Below are positions 27,676 through 35,909 of a DNA stretch of 64,000 nt, one piece after another. The notes beneath the pieces are model-generated. The model saw only the letters and a list, made by a program, of their open reading frames with translations. It was not told the DNA's origin and did no database searches. A program made the position numbers and the translations under genes. Within the stretch, counting starts at the first letter, position 1. The number at the start of each line of letters is the position of its first letter. The DNA is from GCA-020356105 sp964347475 (GTDB lineage Bacteria > Pseudomonadota > Alphaproteobacteria > UBA8366 > JADFVY01), in contig CAYFYY010000003.1 in the NCBI GenBank assembly GCA_964347475.1, positions 47,323-111,322 on the forward strand, in the 5' to 3' direction.

Positions 27676-27972
27676 TCCAGCCGCATGAATGGCAGTTTTC
27701 TGCTGGTATCGACGGCATTGTCGGGCAGCGGCGAATCCCGCGGCCGTGCCGGTAGCGAGCTTGCAATTTCGCCTGCACACCCTTCGGCGCGGCGTATCGG
27801 CCCAATCAGTCCTTGCGAACCGCCGCGCTATGTGCCCAAAAAACTACGGGTTTTCTTCCGTGACAAGCTCGTTATTATGGGCGGCAAGGACGGACGGCAG
27901 TGCCGTCTCGTGGTCCTTCCCGGCGATATGCCGGACCGAACAACGAACCAGAACTTGCAGGGAACAACACCG

Positions 27973-28986
27973 ATGAAATTCCACAAAGCAATCGCCGCCG
28001 CTGCGGCGCTGACTCTTGTCGGCTTCGCGGCCGAGGCGCAGACGCTCGACGCAGTGAAGTCCCGCGGCCATGTCCTCTGCGGCGTCAGCCAGGGACTGCC
28101 CGGGTTTTCCAACCCTGACGACCAGGGCAACTGGACCGGCATCGACGTCGACGTTTGCCGCGCCATCGGCGCCGCGATCTTCGGCGACGACAAGAAGGTC
28201 AAGTACGTTCCGCTGTCCGCCAAGGAACGTTTCACTGCGCTGCAGTCGGGCGAAGTCGACGTGCTATCGCGCAACACCACGTGGACGTTCAGCCGCGACA
28301 ACTCACTGGGCCTCGAATTCGTCGGGGTCAACTACTACGACGGCCAGGGCTTCATGGTTCGCAAGGACCTGGGCGTGAAGAGCGCCAAGGAGCTGGCCGG
28401 CGCCGCGGTGTGCACGAACACGGGCACCACCACCGAGCTGAACGTGGCGGATTACTTCCGTGCCAACAAGATGGACTACAAGGTGGTGGCCTTCGAGAAG
28501 GCGGACGAGGTTGTCGCGGCCTATGATGCCGGCCGTTGTGACGTGTACACCACCGACCGTTCGGGCCTTGCCGCCCAGCGCACCAAGCTGAAGGATCCGG
28601 ACGCGCACGTCGTGCTGCCCGAGATCATCTCCAAGGAACCGCTCGGCCCCGCCGTGCGCCATGGCGACAGCCAGTGGGGGGACATCGTGCGCTGGTCTTT
28701 GAACACGATGATCATCGGCGAGGAGCTCGGCATCACCTCGGCAAACGTCGACCAGATGAAGAGCTCGGCCAACCCGGAGGTCAAGCGCATGCTCGGCCAG
28801 GAGGCCAATTTCGGCGAGCAGCTCGGCCTCGGCCAGGATTTCGCCTACAACATCCTCAAGCGCGTCGGCAACTACGCAGAGAGCTACAACCGGAATGTCG
28901 GGCCCGACACGCCGCTCAAGCTCGACCGCGGCCTGAACACGCTGTGGAACGCCGGGGGCATCCTGTACGCCCCGCCGTTCCGGTGA
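27973..28986 (+). CDS. aapJ: General L-amino acid ABC transporter, substrate-binding protein
   Basis: A 337-residue periplasmic binding protein with a signal peptide (about 1-22, ending GFAAEAQ). It has the family-3 solute-binding core: GVSQGLPGFSNPDDQGNWTG near the ligand arginine region, GIDVDVCRAIGAAIFG, and SRNTTWTFSRD with acid-binding residues. In the Aap system it captures many L-amino acids for the AapQM channel. AGGGAA precedes the ATG. It is the first gene of aapJQMP, separated from aapQ by a strong hairpin. Confidence 0.93.
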   Translation: MKFHKAIAAAAALTLVGFAAEAQTLDAVKSRGHVLCGVSQGLPGFSNPDDQGNWTGIDVDVCRAIGAAIFGDDKKVKYVPLSAKERFTALQSGEVDVLSRNTTWTFSRDNSLGLEFVGVNYYDGQGFMVRKDLGVKSAKELAGAAVCTNTGTTTELNVADYFRANKMDYKVVAFEKADEVVAAYDAGRCDVYTTDRSGLAAQRTKLKDPDAHVVLPEIISKEPLGPAVRHGDSQWGDIVRWSLNTMIIGEELGITSANVDQMKSSANPEVKRMLGQEANFGEQLGLGQDFAYNILKRVGNYAESYNRNVGPDTPLKLDRGLNTLWNAGGILYAPPFR

Positions 28987-29004
28987 GCCTGACGTAACGG
29001 ACTG

Positions 29005-29040
29005 CGCCCCCGGCCCATGGCCGGGGGCGTTTCGTTTGTT
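29005..29040 (+). terminator. Terminator/attenuator between aapJ and aapQ
   Basis: A perfect 11-bp stem (CGCCCCCGGCC / GGCCGGGGGCG) with a CAT loop is followed by TTTCGTTTGTTT. Its place inside the operon suggests partial termination, giving more binding protein than permease. Confidence 0.85.
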
Positions 29041-29139
29041 TCGCACCGTGCCGGCCGCCGGCCGACACGGAAATGTTTGACTTGGGCTGGCCTTTCGTAT
29101 TCGCTTACGCAAAACGACAAGACCGGACAGGGACGAATT

Positions 29140-30342
29140 ATGGCGTCACGGGGAGACACCGCGGCTCGCGGCGGTTCCGCCTTCTGGAACGATCCGCGGT
29201 TCCGCAGCATCTTCTTTCAGCTGCTGCTGGTGATCTTTATCGCCGGGTTCGGCTGGTATCTGTTTCACAACACGACCGCCAATCTGGAGCGCCAGGGCAT
29301 CGCCTCCGGATTCGATTTCCTCGGTTCCACGGCCGGATTCGGCATCATCATGACGCTGATCGAATACAGCGAGGAGTCGACGTACGGCCGCGCTTTCTGG
29401 GTCGGTCTCCTGAACACCATCCTGATGTCGGCGATCGGCATCGTGCTGGCGACGATCCTCGGCTTCATCGTCGGCATCGCGCGCCTGTCCACAAACTGGC
29501 TGATCAGCCGCATGGCGACGGTCTACATCGAGACCCTGCGCAACATTCCGCTCCTGCTGCAGATATTCTTCTGGTACTTCGCCGTGCTTCGGACGGTGCC
29601 CGGACCACGACAAAGCTATGCCCTCGGTGAATCGATCTTCGTCAACAACCGCGGCATCTATACGCCGAAACCGCTGTTCGGCGATGGCTTCGAGTTCATC
29701 GTAATCGGCCTGCTGGCGGCGATCGCCGGGATCATCGGTGTCAGGCGCTGGGCGCACCGACGTCAGGCAAGGACCGGCGAACAGTTCCCGATCTTCCTGA
29801 CCTCCGTGGGAATATTACTCGGCCTGCCAACGCTGGGGCTTCTCCTCGCGCTGCTGATGTACGGCGGCGTGCCGCTTTCGTTCGATTATCCCGTACTCAG
29901 GGGGTTCAATTTCACCGGCGGCTTGGTGATGATACCGGAGTTCGTGGCCCTGCTGCTGGCGCTGGCAGCGTATACTGCCTCCTTCATCGCCGAGATCGTG
30001 CGCGCCGGCATTTTGGCGGTCAGCCATGGCCAGACCGAGGCGGCGCGCTCGCTGGGTCTGCGCAACGGTCCGACGCTGCGTCTGGTAATTATTCCGCAGG
30101 CACTGCGCGTGATCATTCCGCCGCTAACCAGCCAGTATCTCAATCTGACGAAGAACTCGTCCCTCGCGGCAGCGATCGCATATCCGGAACTCGTGTCGGT
30201 GTTTGCGGGGACGGTCCTGAACCAGACCGGCCAGGCCGTCGAGGTCATTGGCATTACGATGGCGATCTATCTTGGGCTGAGCCTTTCGATCTCCGCCTTC
30301 ATGAACTGGTACAACCGGAAAATGGCGCTGGTGGAGAGGTGA
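29140..30342 (+). CDS. aapQ: General L-amino acid ABC transporter, permease
   Basis: A 400-residue inner-membrane permease. Several helices are visible: IFFQLLLVIFIAGFGWYLF near the N-terminus, VGLLNTILMSAIGIVLATIL, and a long central helical hairpin. The EAA loop EAARSLGLRNGPTLRLVIIPQALRV contacts the ATPase near the C-terminus. The ATG at 29140 follows AGGGA; the frame opens at 29017 without merit. It forms the heteromeric channel with AapM and is 4 bases from it. Confidence 0.93.
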   Translation: MASRGDTAARGGSAFWNDPRFRSIFFQLLLVIFIAGFGWYLFHNTTANLERQGIASGFDFLGSTAGFGIIMTLIEYSEESTYGRAFWVGLLNTILMSAIGIVLATILGFIVGIARLSTNWLISRMATVYIETLRNIPLLLQIFFWYFAVLRTVPGPRQSYALGESIFVNNRGIYTPKPLFGDGFEFIVIGLLAAIAGIIGVRRWAHRRQARTGEQFPIFLTSVGILLGLPTLGLLLALLMYGGVPLSFDYPVLRGFNFTGGLVMIPEFVALLLALAAYTASFIAEIVRAGILAVSHGQTEAARSLGLRNGPTLRLVIIPQALRVIIPPLTSQYLNLTKNSSLAAAIAYPELVSVFAGTVLNQTGQAVEVIGITMAIYLGLSLSISAFMNWYNRKMALVER

Positions 30343-30346
30343 TGCG

Positions 30347-31807
30347 ATGACCGATTCCACGCGAAGCAACGCGTCCGTCCGGCAAGAGCGTCATCCCGAC
30401 CTGCCGCCGCCGCCCAGCGAGGTCGGCCTGTACGGCTGGCTTTATCACAACCTGTTTTCGACCTGGTACAATATCGTTCTGACGCTCATCGGCGGCGGCA
30501 TCAGCGTCCTTGCAATATGGGTAGTTCTCGATTTCGTCGTGTTCGGTGCCGTTTGGACCGGCGAGGGTCGCGAGGCCTGCCAGACGGAGACCGGCGCACT
30601 GATCCACGCGTGCTGGGTATTCATCGGCGCGCGGTTCAGCCAGTTCATGTACGGCTTTTATCCCGTGGCCGAACGCTGGCGGGTCGATTTCTCCTTCCTG
30701 CTCCTCATCGTCGCAACGGTGCCGCTGTTCCTGCGCGAGGAATGGATCAAGCGCGGTATCGGTCTCGGGATTGCGGCGGCGGCGTCCATTCTGGCGCTGC
30801 CGGCATTTGGGATCGGTCCGGCCGTCGTCGTTGCACTGATGATGTTCGCGCCCTATGGCCTTAGCTTTGCGAGACTGGGCACGCTCCTGCCCACCAGCGA
30901 TGACAATGCGGCGGTCGGCTTCGGCGTCCGGCTCGCGGTGGTCGTGGCAGCGGGGATCGCCAGCAGTTTCATTGCCCCTCTCCTGGGCTTTGGCTCGGAA
31001 GCCGGCGCCGTGGGGTGGATGGCGGCGTTCCTGGCCTTCGGCCTGGTCATGCTGAACCGGGCCACGGTGAAGGCCTGGATCACCTTCCTGCTGATCTTCA
31101 TCTACCCCTTCGTTGCCTATTACCTTTGGGTCGGCGACGGGTTCGGACTGGTCTATGTGGAAACCGCCAAATGGGGCGGCTTGTTCCTGACCCTGGTGGT
31201 TGCCGGAACGGGCATCGCGGCATCGCTGCCGATCGGTATCCTGTTTGCGCTGGGGCGCCGCTCAGACATGCCGGCCATCCGCTCGGTCTCGATTGCCTTC
31301 ATCGAGCTGTGGCGCGGCGTGCCACTGATCACTGTCCTGTTCATGTCGTCCGTCATGCTGCCGCTGTTCCTGCCGGAAGGCGTCAACTTCGACAAGCTGC
31401 TTCGGGCGCTGATCGGGGTCGCTCTGTTTTCGGCGGCCTACATGGCCGAAGTGGTGCGTGGCGGCCTGCAGGCGATTCCCAAGGGGCAATACGAGGCCGC
31501 GGCGGCGATGGGGCTGGGCTACTGGAAGATGATGCGGCTGGTCATCCTCCCGCAGGCATTGAAACTGGTCATTCCCGGCATCGTCAATACGTTCATCGGC
31601 CTCTTCAAGGACACGACGCTGGTCCTGATCATCGGCCTGTTCGACCTGCTGGGCATCGTGCAGGCGGCGACGACCGATCCGAAATGGCTCGGCATGGCCG
31701 TGGAAGGATACGTCTTCACGGCCTTCGTATTCTGGATCTTCTGCTTCGGCATGTCGCGCTACAGCATGTATATCGAACGCAAGCTGCACACCGGCCACGC
31801 CCGGTGA
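30347..31807 (+). CDS. aapM: General L-amino acid ABC transporter, permease
   Basis: A 486-residue permease, longer than aapQ because of extra helices in the N-terminal third (INYPV-type region FSFLLLIVATVPLFLREEWI and following). The ABC-transporter EAA motif is EAAAAMGLGYWKMMRLVILP, and the pattern FIELWRGVPLITVLFM is typical of polar-amino-acid permeases. It partners AapQ to form the translocation pore in the inner membrane. The start is 5 bases after the aapQ stop, with a GAGAGG leader. Confidence 0.93.
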   Translation: MTDSTRSNASVRQERHPDLPPPPSEVGLYGWLYHNLFSTWYNIVLTLIGGGISVLAIWVVLDFVVFGAVWTGEGREACQTETGALIHACWVFIGARFSQFMYGFYPVAERWRVDFSFLLLIVATVPLFLREEWIKRGIGLGIAAAASILALPAFGIGPAVVVALMMFAPYGLSFARLGTLLPTSDDNAAVGFGVRLAVVVAAGIASSFIAPLLGFGSEAGAVGWMAAFLAFGLVMLNRATVKAWITFLLIFIYPFVAYYLWVGDGFGLVYVETAKWGGLFLTLVVAGTGIAASLPIGILFALGRRSDMPAIRSVSIAFIELWRGVPLITVLFMSSVMLPLFLPEGVNFDKLLRALIGVALFSAAYMAEVVRGGLQAIPKGQYEAAAAMGLGYWKMMRLVILPQALKLVIPGIVNTFIGLFKDTTLVLIIGLFDLLGIVQAATTDPKWLGMAVEGYVFTAFVFWIFCFGMSRYSMYIERKLHTGHAR

Positions 31808-31831
31808 TCAATTCCCAGGGAGCTACGAAGA

Positions 31832-32582
31832 ATGGCGGAGTCGTCAGTGGAACAAACGAGAATGCGGGTGTCCAGCGAACCGATGATCGAAATCACCGGG
31901 ATGCACAAATGGTACGGCGATTTCCACGTTCTCAAGGACATCAACCTGACCGTCAACAAGGGTGAACGCATCGTCGTCTGCGGGCCGTCCGGTTCCGGCA
32001 AATCGACCATGATCCGGTGCATCAACCGGNNNNNNNNNNNNNNNNNNNNNNNNNNNNNNNNNATCAGGTCCGGCGCGAGGTCGGCATGGTGTTCCAGCAT
32101 TTCAACCTGTTCCCGCACCTGACGGTGCTCGAGAACCTGACGCTGGCGCCGATCTGGGTGCGCAAGATGCCCAAGGCGGACGCCGACAAGATCGCCATGA
32201 AATATCTCGAGCGCGTCAAGATACCGGAGCAGGCCCAGAAATACCCGGGCCAGCTGTCCGGCGGCCAGCAACAGCGGGTGGCGATCGCGCGGTCGCTGTG
32301 CATGAGCCCGAAGATCATGCTGTTCGACGAGCCGACCTCGGCCCTGGACCCCGAGATGATCAAGGAGGTGCTCGATGTGNNNNNNNNNNGATGGTGGATC
32401 TCGCCAAAACCGGCATGACGATGATCTGCGTGACGCACGAGATGGGCTTCGCGCGCACCGTGGCCAATCGCGTCATCTTCATGGACGAGGGCGAGATCAT
32501 CGAGCAGAACGACCCGGAGAATTTCTTCAAGAATCCGCAATCGGACCGGACCAAGCTCTTCCTCAGCCAGATCCTTCACTGA
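31832..32582 (+). CDS. aapP: General L-amino acid ABC transporter, ATP-binding protein (gapped assembly)
   Basis: It carries all marks of the AapP/GlnQ ATPase: Walker A GPSGSGKST, Q-loop VGMVFQHFNLFPHL, signature LSGGQQQRVAIARSL, Walker B IMLFDEPTSALDPE and the switch His in CVTHEMGF. AGGGAG precedes the ATG. Two N runs break the frame. The first (33 N) hides more bases than it contains, because relatives have about 28 residues between CINR and VRREVGMV. The second (10 N) is spurious, as LDV and MVDL should be adjacent. The gene in the organism is probably intact, about 260 residues. Confidence 0.9.
32030..32062. other. Assembly gap in aapP (33 N)
   Basis: 33 N bases replace part of the ATPase between Walker A and the Q-loop. 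The frame changes across it, so its length is not exact. Confidence 0.95.
32380..32389. other. Assembly gap in aapP (10 N)
   Basis: A ten-base placeholder. Flanking codons read directly into each other if it is removed and one G is overlapped, so contigs probably abut here. Confidence 0.95.
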
Positions 32583-32612
32583 CCCGGGCCGCCCGGGGGC
32601 GAAAAGGCTGCG

Positions 32613-33338
32613 CTAGAACAAGGACGGTTCCGGATCGTCGGGGGCCGGCACCGAGGAGGACGGGGCCGGGTCCTCCGGCGCAGGTTCGATCAGCGCCGCA
32701 TCATCCTCGCTGGGATCGTTGAGCCGACGGCCCACGGGATAGATTTCGAGCGCGCCACGATAGGGTTCGATCAGATCGGATGCCTCGACCGCCGAAGCTT
32801 CGAGCCATGGTCCGAACCGACCGATATCGAGCATGACCGGCATGCGGTCGTGGATCGGGCGCACCGCGTCGTTCGCCTGTGTGGTCAGGATGGCGCAGCT
32901 CTCTATCTCTCGCCCGTCCCGACCCTTCCAGCGGTCCCACAGGCCGGCGAACGCGAACGGGGCCCCGTCCGCTCGCTGAATTCTCCAGGGCTGCTTGCCG
33001 GCGACCGTCCGTTTCCACTCGTAGAACCCGTCCGCGGGGATGAGGCAGCGGCGGTGGCGAAAGGCGTCCCGGAACATCGGCTTGGCGGAGACGGTTTCGC
33101 CGCGCGCGTTGATGGGCTGGCGCATCGTTTCCGGGTCGCGCGCCCAGGCCGGGACGAACCCCCACCGCAGGAGCACGAGTTCGCGCACCGCCGTATCGCC
33201 ACGCCGTCGGATGGCCGCCACCGCCTGCGACGGCGCGATGTTGTACCGCGGCAGCAGATCCGGCACCGCGTCGGGGGCAATTCCGAACAGGCGGCCCATC
33301 GCGTCAACCGGCAGGGTCAAGCTGAATCGTCCGCACAT
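32613..33338 (-). CDS. SOS response-associated peptidase (SRAP, YedK/HMCES family)
   Basis: 241 residues starting MCGRF, where Cys2 becomes the catalytic N-terminal residue. Such proteins crosslink covalently to abasic sites in single-stranded DNA and protect them. The matching Asn (QPINARGET), Glu (GFYEWK) and His (IHDRMPVML) residues are present. An upstream in-frame ATG at 33395 would hide the required Cys2, so 33338 is chosen. The Asp/Pro/Ser-rich tail is unstructured. A LexA-type site lies 117 bases upstream. Confidence 0.92.
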   Translation of the reverse strand: MCGRFSLTLPVDAMGRLFGIAPDAVPDLLPRYNIAPSQAVAAIRRRGDTAVRELVLLRWGFVPAWARDPETMRQPINARGETVSAKPMFRDAFRHRRCLIPADGFYEWKRTVAGKQPWRIQRADGAPFAFAGLWDRWKGRDGREIESCAILTTQANDAVRPIHDRMPVMLDIGRFGPWLEASAVEASDLIEPYRGALEIYPVGRRLNDPSEDDAALIEPAPEDPAPSSSVPAPDDPEPSLF

Positions 33339-33454
33339 CTTTCGATCATGCCAGAAAACGCGGCGACTCGGCGAATCGTCCCGTCGATGCGCCACGCCGA
33401 CGGGTCGTGCGGGACTCGCTTGACGCCGGTTCGCATGGCTGTATCATGACATTT

Positions 33455-33469
33455 GTTCCTGTTTCGTTC
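33455..33469. promoter_or_regulatory. LexA (SOS) box
   Basis: GTTC-CTGTTTC-GTTC is an exact match to the alphaproteobacterial direct-repeat LexA operator GTTC-N7-GTTC. It sits between the divergent SRAP peptidase and nrdA genes, 117 and 109 bases from their starts. Confidence 0.7.
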
Positions 33470-33512
33470 ACGATGACAATAAATCGAAATATGGTATTGT
33501 CGTCAACTGCAA

Positions 33513-33528
33513 CCACGATATCTTGTGT
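33513..33528. promoter_or_regulatory. NrdR box upstream of nrdA
   Basis: CCACGATATCTTGTGT agrees at 13 of 16 positions with the NrdR consensus ACACWATATATWGTGT. It lies 50 bases before nrdA. NrdR represses ribonucleotide reductase genes. I found no convincing second box at the usual three-helical-turn spacing. Confidence 0.6.
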
Positions 33529-33577
33529 TTTTTGCACAGGTTTTCCTGTCCACAGGCTGTGAAAATGGGGGATAACG

Positions 33578-35593
33578 ATGGACCAACCGGCCGAGCTGCT
33601 TTTGCGGGCTCCTCGGGAAGATGAGGAAATCGCAGCAGACTCCGGCACGGACTCGTCCCCGTTTCTCGAAGACCCCGATGCGGAGCTTTCTGTGGAAAAA
33701 ACCGGCGTCGATGGCGGCGCTGGCGTCGTGGCCGACGCGCTTCGCGATTGCGCGCAAAACGATCGGGGCATCCGGGTTCGCGTCGACCGGCGCCGCGATT
33801 CGCTGTTGACGGAATTCGGCCGGCAAACGCTGGGCGACCGTTACCTTCTTCCGGGCGAAAGCTACCAGGATCTCTTTGCGCGCGTGGCGATGCATTTCGC
33901 AGATAATTCGGCCCATGCGCAGCGCCTGTACGACTATATCAGCCGGCTCTGGTTCATGCCGGCCACGCCGGTGTTGTCGAACGGCGGCGCGCGCAGGCGG
34001 GGCCTTCCGATATCGTGTTTTCTGAACGAGGCCTCGGACAGCCTGGAAGGCATCGTCGATCTGTGGAACGAAAATGTCTGGCTGGCGGCACGTGGCGGCG
34101 GGATCGGCAGCTACTGGGGCAACCTGCGATCGATCGGTGAAGCCGTCGGCATAAATGGCAAGACCTCGGGCGTCATCCCCTTCGTCCGAGTGATGGACTC
34201 GCTCACCCTGGCGATCAGCCAGGGCAGCCTGCGCCGCGGCAGCGCGGCCGTATACGTCCCGGTGAACCACCCCGAAATCGAGGAGTTCATCGAGTTGCGC
34301 CGTCCGACCGGCGGCGATCCGAACCGCAAGGCGCTGAACCTTCATCACGGTCTGCTCATCAGCGACGCCTTCATGCGTGCCGTCGAGCACGACAGGGAAT
34401 GGGCGCTCGTGAGCCCGAAGGATGGCGCAGTGCTTCGCACGATTGCCGCCCGCGATCTCTGGATCCGCATCCTAACCGCGCGCATTGAGACGGGGGAGCC
34501 GTACATCGTCTACGTCGACCACGTAAATCGGGCGGTGCCGCAGCATCACAAACTCGCTGGGCTCGCGGTCAAGACGTCCAACCTGTGTTCGGAAATCACC
34601 CTGCCGACGGGCGTGGACCAACACGGGCGCGAGCGCACGGCGGTCTGCTGCCTTTCATCGCTCAACCTGGAAAAATTCCTCGAATGGGAGGGACATACGA
34701 CGTTTATCGAAGACGTCATGCGATTCCTCGACAATGTGCTGTCGGATTTCATCGCCCATGCCCCAGACAGCATGGCACGTGCCAGCTATGCGGCGATGCG
34801 CGAACGGTCGGTCGGGCTCGGTGCAATGGGCTTTCATTCCTTCCTGCAGGCGCAGATGATCCCGCTCGAGGGCGTTATGGCGAAGGTCTGGAATATCCGG
34901 ATGTTCAAGCACATTCGTGAGCGCGCCGACGCCGCCAGCAAGACTCTGGCGGCGGAGCGCGGCGCCTGCCCGGACGCCGCGCAATACGGCATCGCCGAAC
35001 GGTTCTCCAACAAGCTGGCCATCGCACCGACGGCGTCGATTTCGATCATCTGCGGCGGCACGTCGCCGGGCATCGAGCCGATCGCCGCCAACAGCTACAC
35101 CCACAAGACACTGAGCGGCTCGTTCACGGTGCGGAACAGGCACCTGAAACGCCTGCTCGCGAAGCTGGGGCGCGACGAAGACGAAACCTGGTCGTCGATC
35201 TCGACGAACGCGGGGTCCGTTCAACACCTCGACTGCCTCGATGAGACCCAAAAGGCGGTGTTCCGCACCGCGTTCGAGATCGACCAGCGCTGGTTGATCG
35301 AACATGCGGCGGACCGGGCGCCCTACATATGCCAGTCGCAGTCGCTCAACCTGTTCCTGCCGGCGGACGTGCACAAACGCGATCTGCACCAGCTGCACTT
35401 CCAGGCTTGGAAGAAAGGCGTGAAGAGCCTTTATTACTGCCGCTCCAAATCGATTCAGCGTGCAGAAACCGTGGCCCGCGCAACGGGCGTCGCGGCACCC
35501 GCGACCGTGCCGCATTACGGCCCGGTCAATGATCAAGACAGGCCCGCTGCCAGTGAACCCACCGACTACGAAGAATGTCTCGCCTGCCAGTGA
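33578..35593 (+). CDS. nrdA: Class Ia ribonucleoside-diphosphate reductase, alpha subunit
   Basis: A 671-residue catalytic subunit that reduces ribonucleoside diphosphates to deoxy forms. The active-site triad is in KTSNLCSEITLP (Asn, thiyl Cys, Glu). The redox pair is the Cys of GLPISCFLNE and AVCCLSSLN, and the C-terminal shuttle is ECLACQ. An N-terminal ATP cone is not evident, so overall dATP inhibition may be lacking. GGGGGATAACG leads the ATG. It is followed by a small gene and nrdB. LexA and NrdR sites are upstream. Confidence 0.95.
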   Translation: MDQPAELLLRAPREDEEIAADSGTDSSPFLEDPDAELSVEKTGVDGGAGVVADALRDCAQNDRGIRVRVDRRRDSLLTEFGRQTLGDRYLLPGESYQDLFARVAMHFADNSAHAQRLYDYISRLWFMPATPVLSNGGARRRGLPISCFLNEASDSLEGIVDLWNENVWLAARGGGIGSYWGNLRSIGEAVGINGKTSGVIPFVRVMDSLTLAISQGSLRRGSAAVYVPVNHPEIEEFIELRRPTGGDPNRKALNLHHGLLISDAFMRAVEHDREWALVSPKDGAVLRTIAARDLWIRILTARIETGEPYIVYVDHVNRAVPQHHKLAGLAVKTSNLCSEITLPTGVDQHGRERTAVCCLSSLNLEKFLEWEGHTTFIEDVMRFLDNVLSDFIAHAPDSMARASYAAMRERSVGLGAMGFHSFLQAQMIPLEGVMAKVWNIRMFKHIRERADAASKTLAAERGACPDAAQYGIAERFSNKLAIAPTASISIICGGTSPGIEPIAANSYTHKTLSGSFTVRNRHLKRLLAKLGRDEDETWSSISTNAGSVQHLDCLDETQKAVFRTAFEIDQRWLIEHAADRAPYICQSQSLNLFLPADVHKRDLHQLHFQAWKKGVKSLYYCRSKSIQRAETVARATGVAAPATVPHYGPVNDQDRPAASEPTDYEECLACQ

Positions 35594-35618
35594 GGCGCAG
35601 CAAGGAGGACGACAAGGC

Positions 35619-35909
35619 ATGACCGAACAGACCGTCGACCCCGATGTCGAAGCCGCCTGGGCCCGCGCCAGGCCGATTTCGGGCTGCGATCCTGAGGTTT
35701 ACCGGATCGCGCCCGACGTCATTCAGTCGTTGATCCGCCGCGACAGATACAACGTCTGTGGCGAGTTCGGCTGGCGAATCGAGTATGGCCGTCCCGTCGC
35801 CTTTCGCGAGATCACGACGGAATCGGCGATCCGGGCCCTTCAGCGCGACGGATCGGGGACCGGTTTGCGACTCACCCGTTCCGGCATGGTCGACCAGCTG
35901 CGGCAGTGA
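35619..35909 (+). CDS. Small protein encoded between nrdA and nrdB, unknown function
   Basis: 96 residues from the ATG at 35619 behind AAGGAGG. There is no signal peptide or membrane segment. The sequence is mixed alpha/beta in look (VYRIAPDVIQSLIRRDRYNV, GEFGWRIEYGRPVAFREITT) and has two Cys residues. Its stop overlaps the GTG start of nrdB, so all three are cotranslated with RNR, suggesting an accessory or regulatory role. I do not recognise the family. Confidence 0.7.
   Translation: MTEQTVDPDVEAAWARARPISGCDPEVYRIAPDVIQSLIRRDRYNVCGEFGWRIEYGRPVAFREITTESAIRALQRDGSGTGLRLTRSGMVDQLRQ

Noticed and set aside
32583..32600. CCCGGG-CCG-CCCGGG after aapP as a terminator
   Set aside because: It is a short palindrome without any T run on either strand; too weak to call.
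33484..33499. A second NrdR box upstream of the first
   Set aside because: Only about half of the consensus positions match and the spacing is off.
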